Below are positions 7,919-17,095 of a DNA stretch of 64,000 nucleotides, in pieces (position 1 is the stretch's first letter; each line of letters begins with the position of its first letter). The DNA comes from Lewinellaceae bacterium. Lineage in GTDB: Bacteria > Bacteroidota > Bacteroidia > Chitinophagales > Saprospiraceae. The position numbers were made by a program, and so were the translations under genes. Location of the stretch: positions 1 through 64,000 of the forward strand of contig JACJYL010000001.1 of assembly GCA_020636105.1 (NCBI GenBank). The letters run 5' to 3'. The notes under the pieces were generated by a model. The model did not search any database. It was not told the origin of the DNA and saw nothing but the letters and a program-made list of their open reading frames with translations.

Positions 7919-10102
7919 TCATAGAAAATTTGAAGGTTCAACTAATTCTAGGCCATATTTTAGATGTTCAATTTTCGATTGAGGAATAACAAAAGGATAT
8001 GCTCCATGCTCTAATTGTTCGTATTGGTTTTTATATCTTGAAATCGTTTTGAAATTTATGGGAATTTCCATAGGAACCCGTTCATTCCAGCGAGCCATCA
8101 GGTATTTTTCTCTGTCGCATGCTAAAATACATGTTGCACTTTCGATCTCAAGCGCATCTACAATGACTGAGTTTGGCTTGTTACAGAGTTCTTTTATTCG
8201 ATATTTTCCATCATGGTAAATCAAATGCACATCAATTTCTTTGGTATCTAAAGAAGGATAAACCATATCAATTTTGGCTTGTAAACTCCGTTCTTTTAAC
8301 ACTTCACCATTTGGCAATTGGTCAAAACTTGCCTTTAAAGTCTCGATTTTATAAGGTAAGGCTGAACCATTCAATTGGATAACGTGAACAGGTTTATATT
8401 TGCCAATACTGTCATTGGTTCGTTTTCTATTTACACGACCAAATCTCTGTATTAAAGCATCCAAAGGGGCCACCTGAGTAATCATTCTATCAAAACTAAT
8501 ATCAAGGCTCACCTCAACAACCTGTGTCGAAACCACTAAACAAGGCATTAAACCATTGCTATATTTTTCAGAACCATCACCATTAAATTCAGCTTTTAGG
8601 CGATTTTCTAAAGCCACTCTGTCTCCACGTCTAAATCGACTATGAATCAGCATGGCAGGAACATTTGGGAATAATTCCGTTAACCGTTTAAATTCTGATT
8701 GTGCTTTTTTGACCGTATTGAAAATGACTAAAACCTTTTCTTTTTGCTGAAAAGCAGTTTTCAAAATGGCTTCAATTTCTGACTCATCTTCCATCTTGTG
8801 TACCACGTGGCGATCAAATTCATCTAAAGTTTCATTTCCTAATTTGACTTCATAGACTTCGCCATGTTCTTTTAATAATTTGAAAACTTCATTATACAAA
8901 AGAGAAGGCATGGTAGCCGTACCAATATGAATCCGACAATCCAAGCGTAAAAGTGTCCGCACAATTTCCAGAACCATTGACCGACCAACATCAGAATAGG
9001 TATGAATTTCATCTAAAATAACATCTGTGCCTTTTAAGTCGAGCATCACACTTTCGTAACCTGCCGTTCCGAAAATTATAGCGGCCAATTGATGTGGAGT
9101 TAGAACTTTGATCGCTGCTCCTCCAAAATGTTGTAAACTTTCCGCCTCCTTATTGCCTTTTACCAAAAGTGCAGAGGTAGAATGTAAGACTCTTACTTTG
9201 GCTTCAATATTAGAATTTTCATTTTTAATATCTTCTTTAATACGTTCATACATCGCATTAATAGATGCTTGAAAAGGTAATGTGTAGAAAACACGCCCTT
9301 TGCATCGCTTCAATAAAAAGTCTGTTTTTCCTGCTCCTGTTGGTGCTACGACAATCGTATGCTGTCTATTATCTTCTGTATTAATTTGAGAAAGTGGATA
9401 CAATTTGCTTCCTCGATTAGGGTTGTTATAAAAACTTAAATCAGGGATGGCGAAAAGATCTTTTAAATTGGCTTGGGTATCATTGATAAAAGCAGAAGCA
9501 AAATGGTCTGCTGACATTAACAAACCCCGTAAAGGCGACCATCCCCACTTTTTGTTTTCGCAATACTCCAAAACATATTCCAAGGTTTCCTCTGCTTCTT
9601 TTTGGGGAATGGGTCTTATTTCAAATCCAAATGTTTTTAATATTTCTAAGCCGTACACACTCCAATCATCCCAATCCTTTAAATGATTTCTTTTCCAAAA
9701 CCTTTCATTTTCTTCTAAATCCAAAATGCCTTTTAACCGCTTATCATTTTCGATTGATTTGTGGTGGCCTACCACCATATCTATAATAACATTCCATTCA
9801 CTTTTTGGAAATAGAGGCAAAAAACCCATTGATGACAATTCATGACGATGGGTATAATTCCATTCGTCTTTTTCCATTAAAGATTGAAAGGATAAATTTT
9901 CGCTGATTTTATGTTGAAAATGCACATGAGCTTTTCCTAAATCGTGTAATGCTGCCGCTTTAATAGCCAAGTTTATATCAAAATCAAATTGATATTTTTC
10001 GGCGAAGATTTCAACGGCCCAGGCGACATGCTGCGTATGTTCTAATAGTGTGGTGCCGCCCCTGTCTACGCTTTTTGCCAATATTTCGTTTAATGATTTC
10101 AT
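7919..10102 (-). CDS. cas3: CRISPR-associated nuclease/helicase Cas3 with HD domain
   Basis: Cas3 unwinds and degrades DNA targeted by Cascade. The 727-aa protein has an N-terminal HD nuclease domain (His in LLEHTQH near residue 22, ALHDLGK near 54, HRHELSS near 86, VVGHHK near 111) and an SF2 helicase core: Walker A APTGAGKTD near 252, DEIH box (LDEIHTY) near 364, GTATMP motif III near 390 and QRFGRVNRK motif VI near 554. All key residues are present, so it should be active as a nuclease and helicase in one chain. It lies between cas5 (5-bp gap) and cas8 (coupled). This position between cas5 and cas8 is unlike the common I-B order. Confidence 0.97.
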   Translation of the reverse strand: MKSLNEILAKSVDRGGTTLLEHTQHVAWAVEIFAEKYQFDFDINLAIKAAALHDLGKAHVHFQHKISENLSFQSLMEKDEWNYTHRHELSSMGFLPLFPKSEWNVIIDMVVGHHKSIENDKRLKGILDLEENERFWKRNHLKDWDDWSVYGLEILKTFGFEIRPIPQKEAEETLEYVLEYCENKKWGWSPLRGLLMSADHFASAFINDTQANLKDLFAIPDLSFYNNPNRGSKLYPLSQINTEDNRQHTIVVAPTGAGKTDFLLKRCKGRVFYTLPFQASINAMYERIKEDIKNENSNIEAKVRVLHSTSALLVKGNKEAESLQHFGGAAIKVLTPHQLAAIIFGTAGYESVMLDLKGTDVILDEIHTYSDVGRSMVLEIVRTLLRLDCRIHIGTATMPSLLYNEVFKLLKEHGEVYEVKLGNETLDEFDRHVVHKMEDESEIEAILKTAFQQKEKVLVIFNTVKKAQSEFKRLTELFPNVPAMLIHSRFRRGDRVALENRLKAEFNGDGSEKYSNGLMPCLVVSTQVVEVSLDISFDRMITQVAPLDALIQRFGRVNRKRTNDSIGKYKPVHVIQLNGSALPYKIETLKASFDQLPNGEVLKERSLQAKIDMVYPSLDTKEIDVHLIYHDGKYRIKELCNKPNSVIVDALEIESATCILACDREKYLMARWNERVPMEIPINFKTISRYKNQYEQLEHGAYPFVIPQSKIEHLKYGLELVEPSNFL

Positions 10103-10107
10103 GGATA

Positions 10108-10686
10108 TCAGGTTAAGCTTTGACGAATTGGATTTCCAAATATTTTTAATTGTCCATACATTTCTTTCACATCATCAAAGCGATTGTGCCCTACTTTAAA
10201 CATGGCGTTCTTATCACCCTCAAAAAGCAATTCAAAACCATCAATTTCATCAAATTCAATATCGGATAATTTTAATATTTCAATTGGGTGCATCACATCT
10301 TCATTCCTGCAAAGGCAAATATGTTGCTCCATTGCCTCTTTTGCATCTTGTTCATTTTCAAATGCTAAATACAAGTTAGGCTCCAACATAACCCCTCGAT
10401 CAATAATCGCAAGATTTGTTTTCCATTTGCCTTTGTCCCGTTTAGCTGAAAATCCTCCTTTCGACCAGGTCCTTTCCTGTTGTACATCAATTTCTAAATA
10501 ATTCAATCGATGTCGTTTTATTTTTTGAATGCCATTGACCTTCAATAATTCAGGGAAAATCTTTTTTTCCATACCTTCCACAATCGACGGGGTTAAAAAC
10601 TGCTGCGAAAAAGTTTCGCTATCTCTTACTGCAGTCCAGGGTTTGATAAAACCAAAATGACCAATATATTTTACCACATAATACAT
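10108..10686 (-). CDS. cas5: Cas5 subunit of Cascade (Cas5p-like)
   Basis: The 192-aa protein starts MYYVVKYIGHFGFIKPWTAV and continues FSQQFLTPSIVEGMEKKIFPELL, a Cas5-like N-terminal half in which a RAMP-type first strand is followed by a thumb region; I recall this wording from the Cas5p family of Bacteroidota I-PGING systems. Cas5 caps the 5' handle of the crRNA beside Cas8. It is short for a Cas5 but not for that branch. It lies 5 bp before cas3 and 76 bp after cas6, with a tandem repeat in that gap. The ATG at 10686 is the start. The subfamily name rests on memory and on position. Confidence 0.75.
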   Translation of the reverse strand: MYYVVKYIGHFGFIKPWTAVRDSETFSQQFLTPSIVEGMEKKIFPELLKVNGIQKIKRHRLNYLEIDVQQERTWSKGGFSAKRDKGKWKTNLAIIDRGVMLEPNLYLAFENEQDAKEAMEQHICLCRNEDVMHPIEILKLSDIEFDEIDGFELLFEGDKNAMFKVGHNRFDDVKEMYGQLKIFGNPIRQSLT

Positions 10687-10748
10687 GACTACTATTTTTT
10701 AATTATCAAAGCTGGGGTTGATTCATTTTATTCAAATTACTCTATCTC

Positions 10749-10788
10749 AATCTCAATCAATCTCAGTCAATCTCAGTCAATCTCAATC
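10749..10788. repeat. Short 10-bp tandem repeat over the cas6 3' end
   Basis: Four copies of a 10-bp unit (AATCTCAATC or AATCTCAGTC) run from 10749 to 10788. They cover the last codons and stop of cas6 and part of the cas6-cas5 gap. Ten is not a multiple of three, so a change in copy number would alter the Cas6 C-terminus. Confidence 0.85.
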
Positions 10789-11545
10789 TCCTCACCATCC
10801 CCATCCCCGCAGCGCTATTCTGCCCTCCGAATCCGGCGAAATACCCCATTTCGATCATCTCAACGGGGGCTGTAATTTCAAAATCATAAAGATAGCCGCG
10901 TTTGTTGCTGCCTTTGATATGGAGCATTTTCGATCGGGGGCGTGATAGCAGCCGGAATGAGTGGGAAAAAACAAGATTTTCCAAGGGGCCTGTGCTGTAA
11001 TTCAGGGCACTTATTTTGCGTTGCAGGTTCTGAAAAAAAATGGCTTCATAGCCTTCATCTTCAGGAGAAAGGAACTGCCCGTTTTTATCGCCTTCCACAT
11101 TTTGACTGATGAAAACGGGAGTCATCGTTTTGAACCGCATAGTGTTGGTGAATGCAGGATTTTGTAGGATTTCAATGGCTGACACCTCAAAATCAACCTG
11201 GTGGTTTAGATCGCCGAGGGAAAATTTCTGGTTTTGAAATAGTCCGGTGATCAGGTGTTTTAGGGTTTCATCCACAAAAAAGGATAATTCGAGCACAGTG
11301 GGTGGTTTTGAAAGAATAAATAACTGTCTTTTGGGGTCAATATCAAACCATTGGGGTTGGAGCGAGCTAAATGTAAAAAGTTTGTATTTCTTGCCGCCGA
11401 AACCGAATCCATTCTCATGGAGCCAGTTGGCAAATTCCTGATCTGCATTACCCAGCGTTTTATAAATCCAGGCAGAGATCAGGTAATTATAGTTGATCGG
11501 CAATGCCTGATTGGGTTTATGTTGAAGGATTAATTTTAGTCTCAT
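10763..11545 (-). CDS. cas6: Cas6 pre-crRNA processing endoribonuclease
   Basis: Cas6 cuts each repeat RNA 8 nt upstream of the spacer to yield crRNAs. The 260-aa protein has two ferredoxin-like domains by length and the hallmark glycine-rich loop near the C-terminus (GYFAGFGGQNSAAGMGMV), where the Gly pattern GxGxxxxxGxG can be seen. The start MRLKLILQ is a typical first RAMP strand; His residues in the N-terminal third (His9, His44) are candidates for the catalytic base. The last residues RLRLTEID are encoded inside a 10-bp tandem repeat. It is the first cas gene of the operon and has a -7 box 22 bases upstream. Confidence 0.92.
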   Translation of the reverse strand: MRLKLILQHKPNQALPINYNYLISAWIYKTLGNADQEFANWLHENGFGFGGKKYKLFTFSSLQPQWFDIDPKRQLFILSKPPTVLELSFFVDETLKHLITGLFQNQKFSLGDLNHQVDFEVSAIEILQNPAFTNTMRFKTMTPVFISQNVEGDKNGQFLSPEDEGYEAIFFQNLQRKISALNYSTGPLENLVFSHSFRLLSRPRSKMLHIKGSNKRGYLYDFEITAPVEMIEMGYFAGFGGQNSAAGMGMVRRLRLTEID

Positions 11546-11567
11546 TTTAATTATTTTTTTGATGATA

Positions 11568-11575
11568 CAAAGATA
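11568..11575 (-). promoter_or_regulatory. Candidate -7 box of the cas operon
   Basis: On the minus strand this reads TATCTTTG, matching TAnnTTTG, 22 bases before the cas6 ATG. No TTTG was seen at the -33 distance, so it may be a weak or regulated promoter, which would suit control by the WYL protein encoded just upstream. Confidence 0.5.
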
Positions 11576-11626
11576 TTCACAGGGGGTCGAACCTATTTCA
11601 TTACCCCTATGAATGGATGAAAAAAA

Positions 11627-12547
11627 TTAAAATTTCATATTATTGACTTCATTTTTGAGGTGGATAATCAGCTGTTCCGGATAGACGACTTCCACCAATT
11701 GGTGGTAAAATCCCAGGATAAAATTGGTCAGGCCTAAAAAATTGTGATTCACATTGCATTGAAAATCGTAGATGTCCTCCTCATTGGCCTCTGTGATATA
11801 GGATTTGGTTAAAGGGAATCGCTCTTCCAATTCATTTTTGGCACCGATTTTTAATTTTAGGTGAACCAAAACCTGTTCATTATCCACAATGCGAAAAGGA
11901 TCCGTCCGCATGATGTTGTGATGCCCTTCAAATTGCCAGTCTGTATCGGTAAGCTGCACTCTTTTTATTCGGGAAAAGCGAAAGTGACGTAAAATCTTTT
12001 TATCCACATCAAATGCCTGTAGGGTATCTTCCGGAGGGCTAACATGAAAAGGCTCCACGAACCTATCTGAAATGATATTGCTGTTGGATGAACTGTAATC
12101 CCTCAGGATGACTACTTTTTTTTCCTTTTGCCCCTGGAGCAGTAAATCGAGTTTGGTGAGGTGTGGTTTTCTCAGATAGGCATATCCAAGCCTTTGATAG
12201 TCATAGAGGGAGGCGAGTTTCTTTTTTAAATTTGCTGCTCTTTCTGTATGCTGAGCAATTTGGTCGATCGCCAGATGTAATAAAGCCTGGTCTTCTTTAG
12301 AAAAATGCAATAGGTCTTTGAGTTGTTTTAAAGGTTTGTCAATGACAAAGCCATACCGGTGCCGTTCATCTGTTCTAAGACTGAATCCCGCATTTTTAAG
12401 ATCTCTAAAACCGTTGCGGATGGTATCCGGATTTACACCAAACTGATCGGCCAGTTGTTTTATGGTATAGCGGTATGGCTGTTCCAAAATGGCTCTTTGA
12501 ATAAGTAATATTCTGGTTTTTGAACCATGTTCGTGTTCTTTTTTCAT
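11627..12547 (-). CDS. WYL-domain transcriptional regulator beside cas6
   Basis: This is a regulator of about 306 aa. A DeoR-like winged helix-turn-helix lies at the start (TIKQLADQFGVNPDTIRNGF, then LKNAGF), followed by a WYL domain (core seen as VVILRDYSSSNSN and RFVEPFHVSP) and a WCX-like C-terminal extension. WYL proteins bind nucleic acid or ligand through this fold and often control phage defence loci, including CRISPR-Cas. It is encoded 81 bp upstream of cas6 on the same strand. The longest frame opens on TTG at 12700; ATG at 12547 or 12568 fits the family start better. Control of the cas operon is inferred from position. Confidence 0.85.
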   Translation of the reverse strand: MKKEHEHGSKTRILLIQRAILEQPYRYTIKQLADQFGVNPDTIRNGFRDLKNAGFSLRTDERHRYGFVIDKPLKQLKDLLHFSKEDQALLHLAIDQIAQHTERAANLKKKLASLYDYQRLGYAYLRKPHLTKLDLLLQGQKEKKVVILRDYSSSNSNIISDRFVEPFHVSPPEDTLQAFDVDKKILRHFRFSRIKRVQLTDTDWQFEGHHNIMRTDPFRIVDNEQVLVHLKLKIGAKNELEERFPLTKSYITEANEEDIYDFQCNVNHNFLGLTNFILGFYHQLVEVVYPEQLIIHLKNEVNNMKF

Positions 12548-12836
12548 TACATACAAGGTATTAAGCATGATCGGAAGACCATGCTGCCAATTGAGGATAA
12601 TAGTGACATTGAATTTTGGAAAGTATAGTATTTGAAGATCCTTTGAAGAGTTCGGGGTAGTCCAAGGATTCCGGACATTGGATTGAATGTTCCAAAGCAA
12701 GGTTTCGATATTTTAAGGGGGATTTGCATCTTTTATTTTTTGGTTGGTCACAATATAAACATTTTTATTTTTTGGGAGGAAAATTGTTAGGAAAATTGAA
12801 AATCTTGTTTCTCTTTGCATTTTGTTATTTACTAAC

Positions 12837-12872
12837 TAAGGAACGATGAAAAAACAAATTGACATTCTTAAT
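12837..12872 (+). repeat. Dispersed 36-bp element, copy 1
   Basis: This stretch matches 32611-32646 at 32 of 36 positions, with the shared core ACGATGAAAAAACAAATTGA. It contains an ATG, and here a 74-codon frame follows, but at the other site the frame stops after eight codons, so coding is unlikely. The remainder of the 437-bp gap between the WYL gene and the next CDS holds an imperfect hairpin at 12901-12933 (AAACCAGCC paired with GGCAGGTTT) and three tandem TTTTACA units at 12944-12968. Confidence 0.6.
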
Positions 12873-12984
12873 CTTGTAAATCGCTGGAAATCAGTACTTT
12901 TAAACCAGCCTTCCTGCGGAGCTGGCAGGTTTATAATTTATTATTTTACATTTTACATTTTACATTTTCCTAAGGATTACCTCC

Positions 12985-13557
12985 ATGATCAAGAAAGCAA
13001 AAATCGTCATTTACAGCCTTTGGATTCTGTTAATAATTGGTGCTTTGCTGACTTTTGCCCTGAGGCCTGAAGTCGCCAGCCCGGAATACATCGTCCGCTT
13101 GATCAGCCGGTTCAGCAATGAAATGTTGCTGGCATATATTGTGGTCACCATCGGGCGAGGGTTCTTCCTCATTCCAAGTACTCCTTTTGTCATCGGCGGG
13201 GCCATCCTGTTTCCTGACAATCTGTTCCTCGTGTTGGTGATTTCCATGATCGGCGTTTTGTTTTCCGCTACCGCCCTGTATTATTTTTCCGATCTGCTGG
13301 GATTCAGTAAATACCTGGAGAAAAAATATCCCAAAGGAGTGGAGCGATGGAAGGAGCGTTTGCAACACCCCAGAGCCGCTTTGTTTGTTCTTGGCTGGGC
13401 ATTTTTTCCCTTTGTGCCTACCGATCTGATCTGTTATGTGGCGGGGATCGTAAAGATGCCTTACCGGTTTATGTTTATCGGGGTATTTTTGGGAGAATTA
13501 ACGCTTAATGTTTTTTATGTTTATTTCGGAGGGGGCATTTTTGAAGCAATTTTTTGA
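12985..13557 (+). CDS. VTT/TVP38-family (SNARE-associated, DedA-like) membrane protein
   Basis: The 190-aa protein is a small integral inner-membrane protein of the VTT (SNARE-associated Golgi, PF09335) group. About five hydrophobic segments can be seen: residues 7-26, 45-65, 70-95, 128-150 and 160-185. The segment STPFVIGGAILFP near 65 and the later FFPFVPTDLICYVAGI near 139 are the re-entrant loop and its partner that mark the family. Members of this superfamily scramble or flip lipids, including undecaprenyl phosphate in DedA proteins; the substrate here is unknown. It stands alone between the cas locus and the amidase gene, with A/T-rich spacers on both sides. Confidence 0.85.
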   Translation: MIKKAKIVIYSLWILLIIGALLTFALRPEVASPEYIVRLISRFSNEMLLAYIVVTIGRGFFLIPSTPFVIGGAILFPDNLFLVLVISMIGVLFSATALYYFSDLLGFSKYLEKKYPKGVERWKERLQHPRAALFVLGWAFFPFVPTDLICYVAGIVKMPYRFMFIGVFLGELTLNVFYVYFGGGIFEAIF

Positions 13558-13653
13558 TCATTTTACCGCTTTACTTCGCGGTCTCCCCGCAATTTGTTAT
13601 TTTGACATTCCATTTTGACATCCAACTCATTTATGCCCTATAAATTATATGTC

Positions 13654-15249
13654 ATGAATAATAAAATAAATTGCCTGCATGTTGTTTTAGCGACAGTTTT
13701 TATTCTTATTTCTTCTTGTGAGCCGGCTCATATAGAAGAAGAAACTGGAACAAAGAATCCATTTAGATTTGAAGAAAAAGACATCGCTTATCTGCAAGAG
13801 GGCTATAATACCGGGACTTTTACCATACAGGAAGTTGTCAGGGCCTACCTGGACCGGATTGAAGCCGTTGACGATAACGGCCCAAGCCTGAATGCCATCA
13901 TTGAAGTGAATCCCGATGCTATGGAAATTGCCAAAGCACTGGATGAAGAAAGAGCGGCCGGTAATATGCGGGGACCTTTACACGGAATACCGATTGTACT
14001 CAAGGATAATATCGATACTCACGACAGAATGGCTACCACGGCGGGATCCAGGGCCTTGATGGATTCACATCCGTTGCAGGACAGTTACCTGGCCATGAAA
14101 TTGAGGGCCGCCGGGGCCATTATTATTGGCAAGGCCAATTTGAGCGAATGGGCTAATTTTCGGGGAGAATTGTCTTCCAGCGGCTGGAGCGGAGTGGGTG
14201 GACAGACCAAAAATCCATATATTCTAGACAGGAATCCCTGCGGGTCCAGCTCAGGTTCCGCGGTGGCAGTTTCTGCCAACCTGACCTTGCTGGCCATCGG
14301 AACAGAAACCAATGGTTCCATCGTTTGTCCATCCAATAACAACGGCATTGTAGGCATCAAACCTACTGTAGGCCTGGTGAGCCGGTCCGGCGTAATTCCG
14401 ATTTCCTTCACCCAGGATACGCCTGGTCCGATGGCACGAACCGTGAAAGATGCGGCTATTTGCCTCGGTGCTCTCGTCGGTATTGATTCAATGGATGAAA
14501 AAACATGGGCCAGTGAAGGGAAATTTTATGGCGATTATACCCAATTCCTCAAAGAAGACGGCTTGAAAGGAAAACGCCTGGGGTTGTATAAAGCTCCATT
14601 AGGCAGTAACTATAAGGTAGATACTCTTTTTTATCAGGCGGTGGCTTATTTAAAAAGCCAGGGGGCCGAAATCATTGAGGTAGAAAATATAGGCACGCCT
14701 GGTGTCGGGGGATCCTCTTTTGAAATAATGTTGTTTGAATACAAGGACGGATTGAATAAATATTTTCAATCATTAGGACCCGAGGCTCCTGTAAAAAATT
14801 TGGAAGATCTCATCGCATTTAACAAGAAGGATGAAATTGAAATGCGGTATTACAATCAGCAATACCTTGAAATGGCACAGGCAAAAGGGGATCTGAACGC
14901 TCCTGAATACAAGGAGGCATTGGCTAATTTGACGAAAGGCAGCCAGGAAGAGGGCATTGATAAGGTGATGGATGAGTTTAAGCTGGATGCCATTATTGCT
15001 CCGACGGGTAGCCCGGCCTGGAAAACGGACCTGATCAATGGGGATAGTTTCCAGTTGGGAAGTTCTTCCCCTGCCGCCCGCGCCGGGTATCCCAATATTA
15101 CCGTACCGATGGGTTTTATCGATGATTTGCCGGTGGGCATTTCCTTTTTCGGGAGGGCCTGGAGCGAACCGGCTTTGATTGAGATCGCTTATGCTTATGA
15201 ATCGGGAACTAAATTCCGTAAGGCGCCTCAATTTTTGAAAGGAGAATAG
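13654..15249 (+). CDS. Amidase-signature family lipoprotein
   Basis: This is a Ser-Ser-Lys amidase of about 531 aa that would hydrolyse a C-N amide bond. The catalytic Lys lies in GIPIVLKDNID near 116, the cis-Ser in the signature CGSSSGSAVA near 197 and the nucleophilic Ser in ETNGSIVCP near 221. The N-terminus is a lipoprotein signal ending in ILISSCEP, so the enzyme is probably membrane-anchored outside the cytoplasm, unlike GatA. The longest frame opens on TTG at 13615; ATGs at 13633 and 13654 both keep the signal. It is monocistronic. Exported amidases of this form are common in Bacteroidota, with substrates mostly unknown. Confidence 0.9.
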   Translation: MNNKINCLHVVLATVFILISSCEPAHIEEETGTKNPFRFEEKDIAYLQEGYNTGTFTIQEVVRAYLDRIEAVDDNGPSLNAIIEVNPDAMEIAKALDEERAAGNMRGPLHGIPIVLKDNIDTHDRMATTAGSRALMDSHPLQDSYLAMKLRAAGAIIIGKANLSEWANFRGELSSSGWSGVGGQTKNPYILDRNPCGSSSGSAVAVSANLTLLAIGTETNGSIVCPSNNNGIVGIKPTVGLVSRSGVIPISFTQDTPGPMARTVKDAAICLGALVGIDSMDEKTWASEGKFYGDYTQFLKEDGLKGKRLGLYKAPLGSNYKVDTLFYQAVAYLKSQGAEIIEVENIGTPGVGGSSFEIMLFEYKDGLNKYFQSLGPEAPVKNLEDLIAFNKKDEIEMRYYNQQYLEMAQAKGDLNAPEYKEALANLTKGSQEEGIDKVMDEFKLDAIIAPTGSPAWKTDLINGDSFQLGSSSPAARAGYPNITVPMGFIDDLPVGISFFGRAWSEPALIEIAYAYESGTKFRKAPQFLKGE

Positions 15250-15505
15250 ATTGGCAGGGAACGGGCAACAATTTGGATGGCAATGGAGTCATTCATCTGG
15301 ATGGAATTGCCGGATTTACCCAACTATCTTTCCAAATAATAATATTGTATTTTACTCTTAGGGAAATGTAAAATTTAGAATGATAAATTAAAAATGTAAA
15401 AGTGTTGATTTTCAGTGATTTACATGATTAAAATTGTCAATTTATTTTTGAACTGTTCCTTAACCTGGTTTGATCTTTTTATTCTATAGATTTAAAAACA
15501 ATAAC

Positions 15506-16801
15506 ATGAAAAAATTCTACCTGATCTCCTTTATATTGTTCATTACTTTTTCCTTTGGACTCAAGGCACAATCCAATCTCTTCATCGATTACAGTTATAC
15601 GCCAGAAGAAATGGTCCAGGACTTTTTTGACAATCCTAATGTCATAACTTCCAATGTGGTTTATTCCGGTGTCCCGGGGGCCATAGCCTTTTTTGATGCA
15701 GAAGGCACAAACCTCGGGTTGGGTGCAGGGATTTTGTTCACAACGGGGCTCGCTTCCTCAGTTGCCGACAGTGCGATGGCTTTTGCCACAACTTATAATA
15801 ATACTTCAGGCGATTATGACCTCAACCTGCTCATGGCTGATATTCCGAATTTTGATGCAGCCATTATCGAATTTGATTTTACGGTGACCAATTCGGATAC
15901 CCTTCGGTTTAACTATGTATTCGGATCCGAAGAATATCCAGAATTTACCTGCACCAATTTTAATGACGGTTTTGGTTTTTTGGTTTCCGGGCCTGGGATC
16001 AACGGTACTTTTTCCAATAATTCCTATAATATCTGTACCGTTCCGAATTCAATGGAAACGGTGGCAATAAATACCCTTAATGATAATCCGGCCTGCGGAG
16101 ATCCGGATTTTGAACAGTACTACATCAATAATGAATCAGGAACGGATATCGTTTTTGACGGAATGACTATTCCTTTGCCGGCTTCTTTTTATGCGGTAGG
16201 AGGGGAGACTTACCACGCCAAACTTTTGATCGGCGATGGAGCAGACGCCACTTTCGATTCAGGGGTGTTTTTGTCTTTCAATTCACTGGGAGCCGATAGT
16301 TTGCTCATTCCTCCGACTCAATTTAACGTTTCCCTGGAGGGCGGCGCTGTGGAATTTACCAACTACTCCAAATACGCAAGGGAATGGTTCTGGGATTTCG
16401 GCAACGGCATGACTTCAACGGAAAGAAATCCTGAGCCAATGACCTATGATGAACCGGGGACTTACACCGTTTCGCTGACCACAAGGAACTTTTGTTGTTC
16501 GGAGACTTACAGTACCACCGTCGATTTTACCACCGGTGTTTTTCAGCCGGAGGCATCCGACGCATTGCAGGTATTTCCTAATCCGGTAAAAGACAAGGTA
16601 TCGTTAATAAACAAGGCCTCCGAAACGGTAAAGGGCATTTGGTTACTCAATTCCATGGGACAGAAGTGGTCAGTGGATTTTACCAATTCGGATGGGAACA
16701 TGGATGTCAACCTACCATCAGATCTTCCTGCAGGGGTTTATTTTATTCAAATTCATTCCGATACAGGAAAGATTTTTGCCTCCCGTTTTGTCAAGGAATA
16801 A
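15506..16801 (+). CDS. T9SS-secreted choice-of-anchor-L and PKD domain protein
   Basis: A secreted protein of about 431 aa. The signal peptide begins MKKFYLISFILF and ends near LKAQ. Next comes a choice-of-anchor-L domain (residues about 20-270, with the family phrases GAIAFFDAEGTNLG, VFGSEEYPEF and FNDGFGFLVSGPG). A PKD-like domain follows (WFWDFGNGMTSTERNPEPMT to SLTTRNFC, about 295-345). The last 80 residues (VFPNPVKDKVSL to PAGVYFIQI) are a type A T9SS sorting domain, so the protein should be exported by T9SS and fixed or released at the surface. The first ATG of the long frame at 15470 is upstream; 15506 gives the clean signal. Its binding partner is unknown. Confidence 0.85.
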   Translation: MKKFYLISFILFITFSFGLKAQSNLFIDYSYTPEEMVQDFFDNPNVITSNVVYSGVPGAIAFFDAEGTNLGLGAGILFTTGLASSVADSAMAFATTYNNTSGDYDLNLLMADIPNFDAAIIEFDFTVTNSDTLRFNYVFGSEEYPEFTCTNFNDGFGFLVSGPGINGTFSNNSYNICTVPNSMETVAINTLNDNPACGDPDFEQYYINNESGTDIVFDGMTIPLPASFYAVGGETYHAKLLIGDGADATFDSGVFLSFNSLGADSLLIPPTQFNVSLEGGAVEFTNYSKYAREWFWDFGNGMTSTERNPEPMTYDEPGTYTVSLTTRNFCCSETYSTTVDFTTGVFQPEASDALQVFPNPVKDKVSLINKASETVKGIWLLNSMGQKWSVDFTNSDGNMDVNLPSDLPAGVYFIQIHSDTGKIFASRFVKE

Positions 16802-17095
16802 GAAAAAAAATCGCAAAAAAGGATCGGATAAAAAACGCAAAAAAACATTCCGACGGCCTGTTACTTTTTCTGACGAGTGCATTATATAATTGAAACAGTC
16901 TTGAACTGGCGAGTTTTACTTTCGAATTACAATAGACGTAATGAGCGATCGTTGAACGTTTGATTATGAAGCATTGTAATGGGTAAAACGGCTGGTTTTA
17001 TACAACACCCGGGTGTTTATTTTGCGCAAAAAACCGTACTTTTGATGCTTTCCAACTTAGAGTGGAGTCAAACCAATTTTAGTAAAAAGGAATCA

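Noticed and set aside
12846..13070. Possible 74-aa gene starting MKKQIDIL
   Set aside because: Its start lies in a dispersed 36-bp element, the second copy of which stops after eight codons, and the frame overlaps the start of the VTT gene in another frame. It looks like a chance reading frame.
16639..16893. 84-aa frame over the end of the T9SS cargo gene
   Set aside because: It overlaps the T9SS tail of the previous gene in another frame and has no family features.
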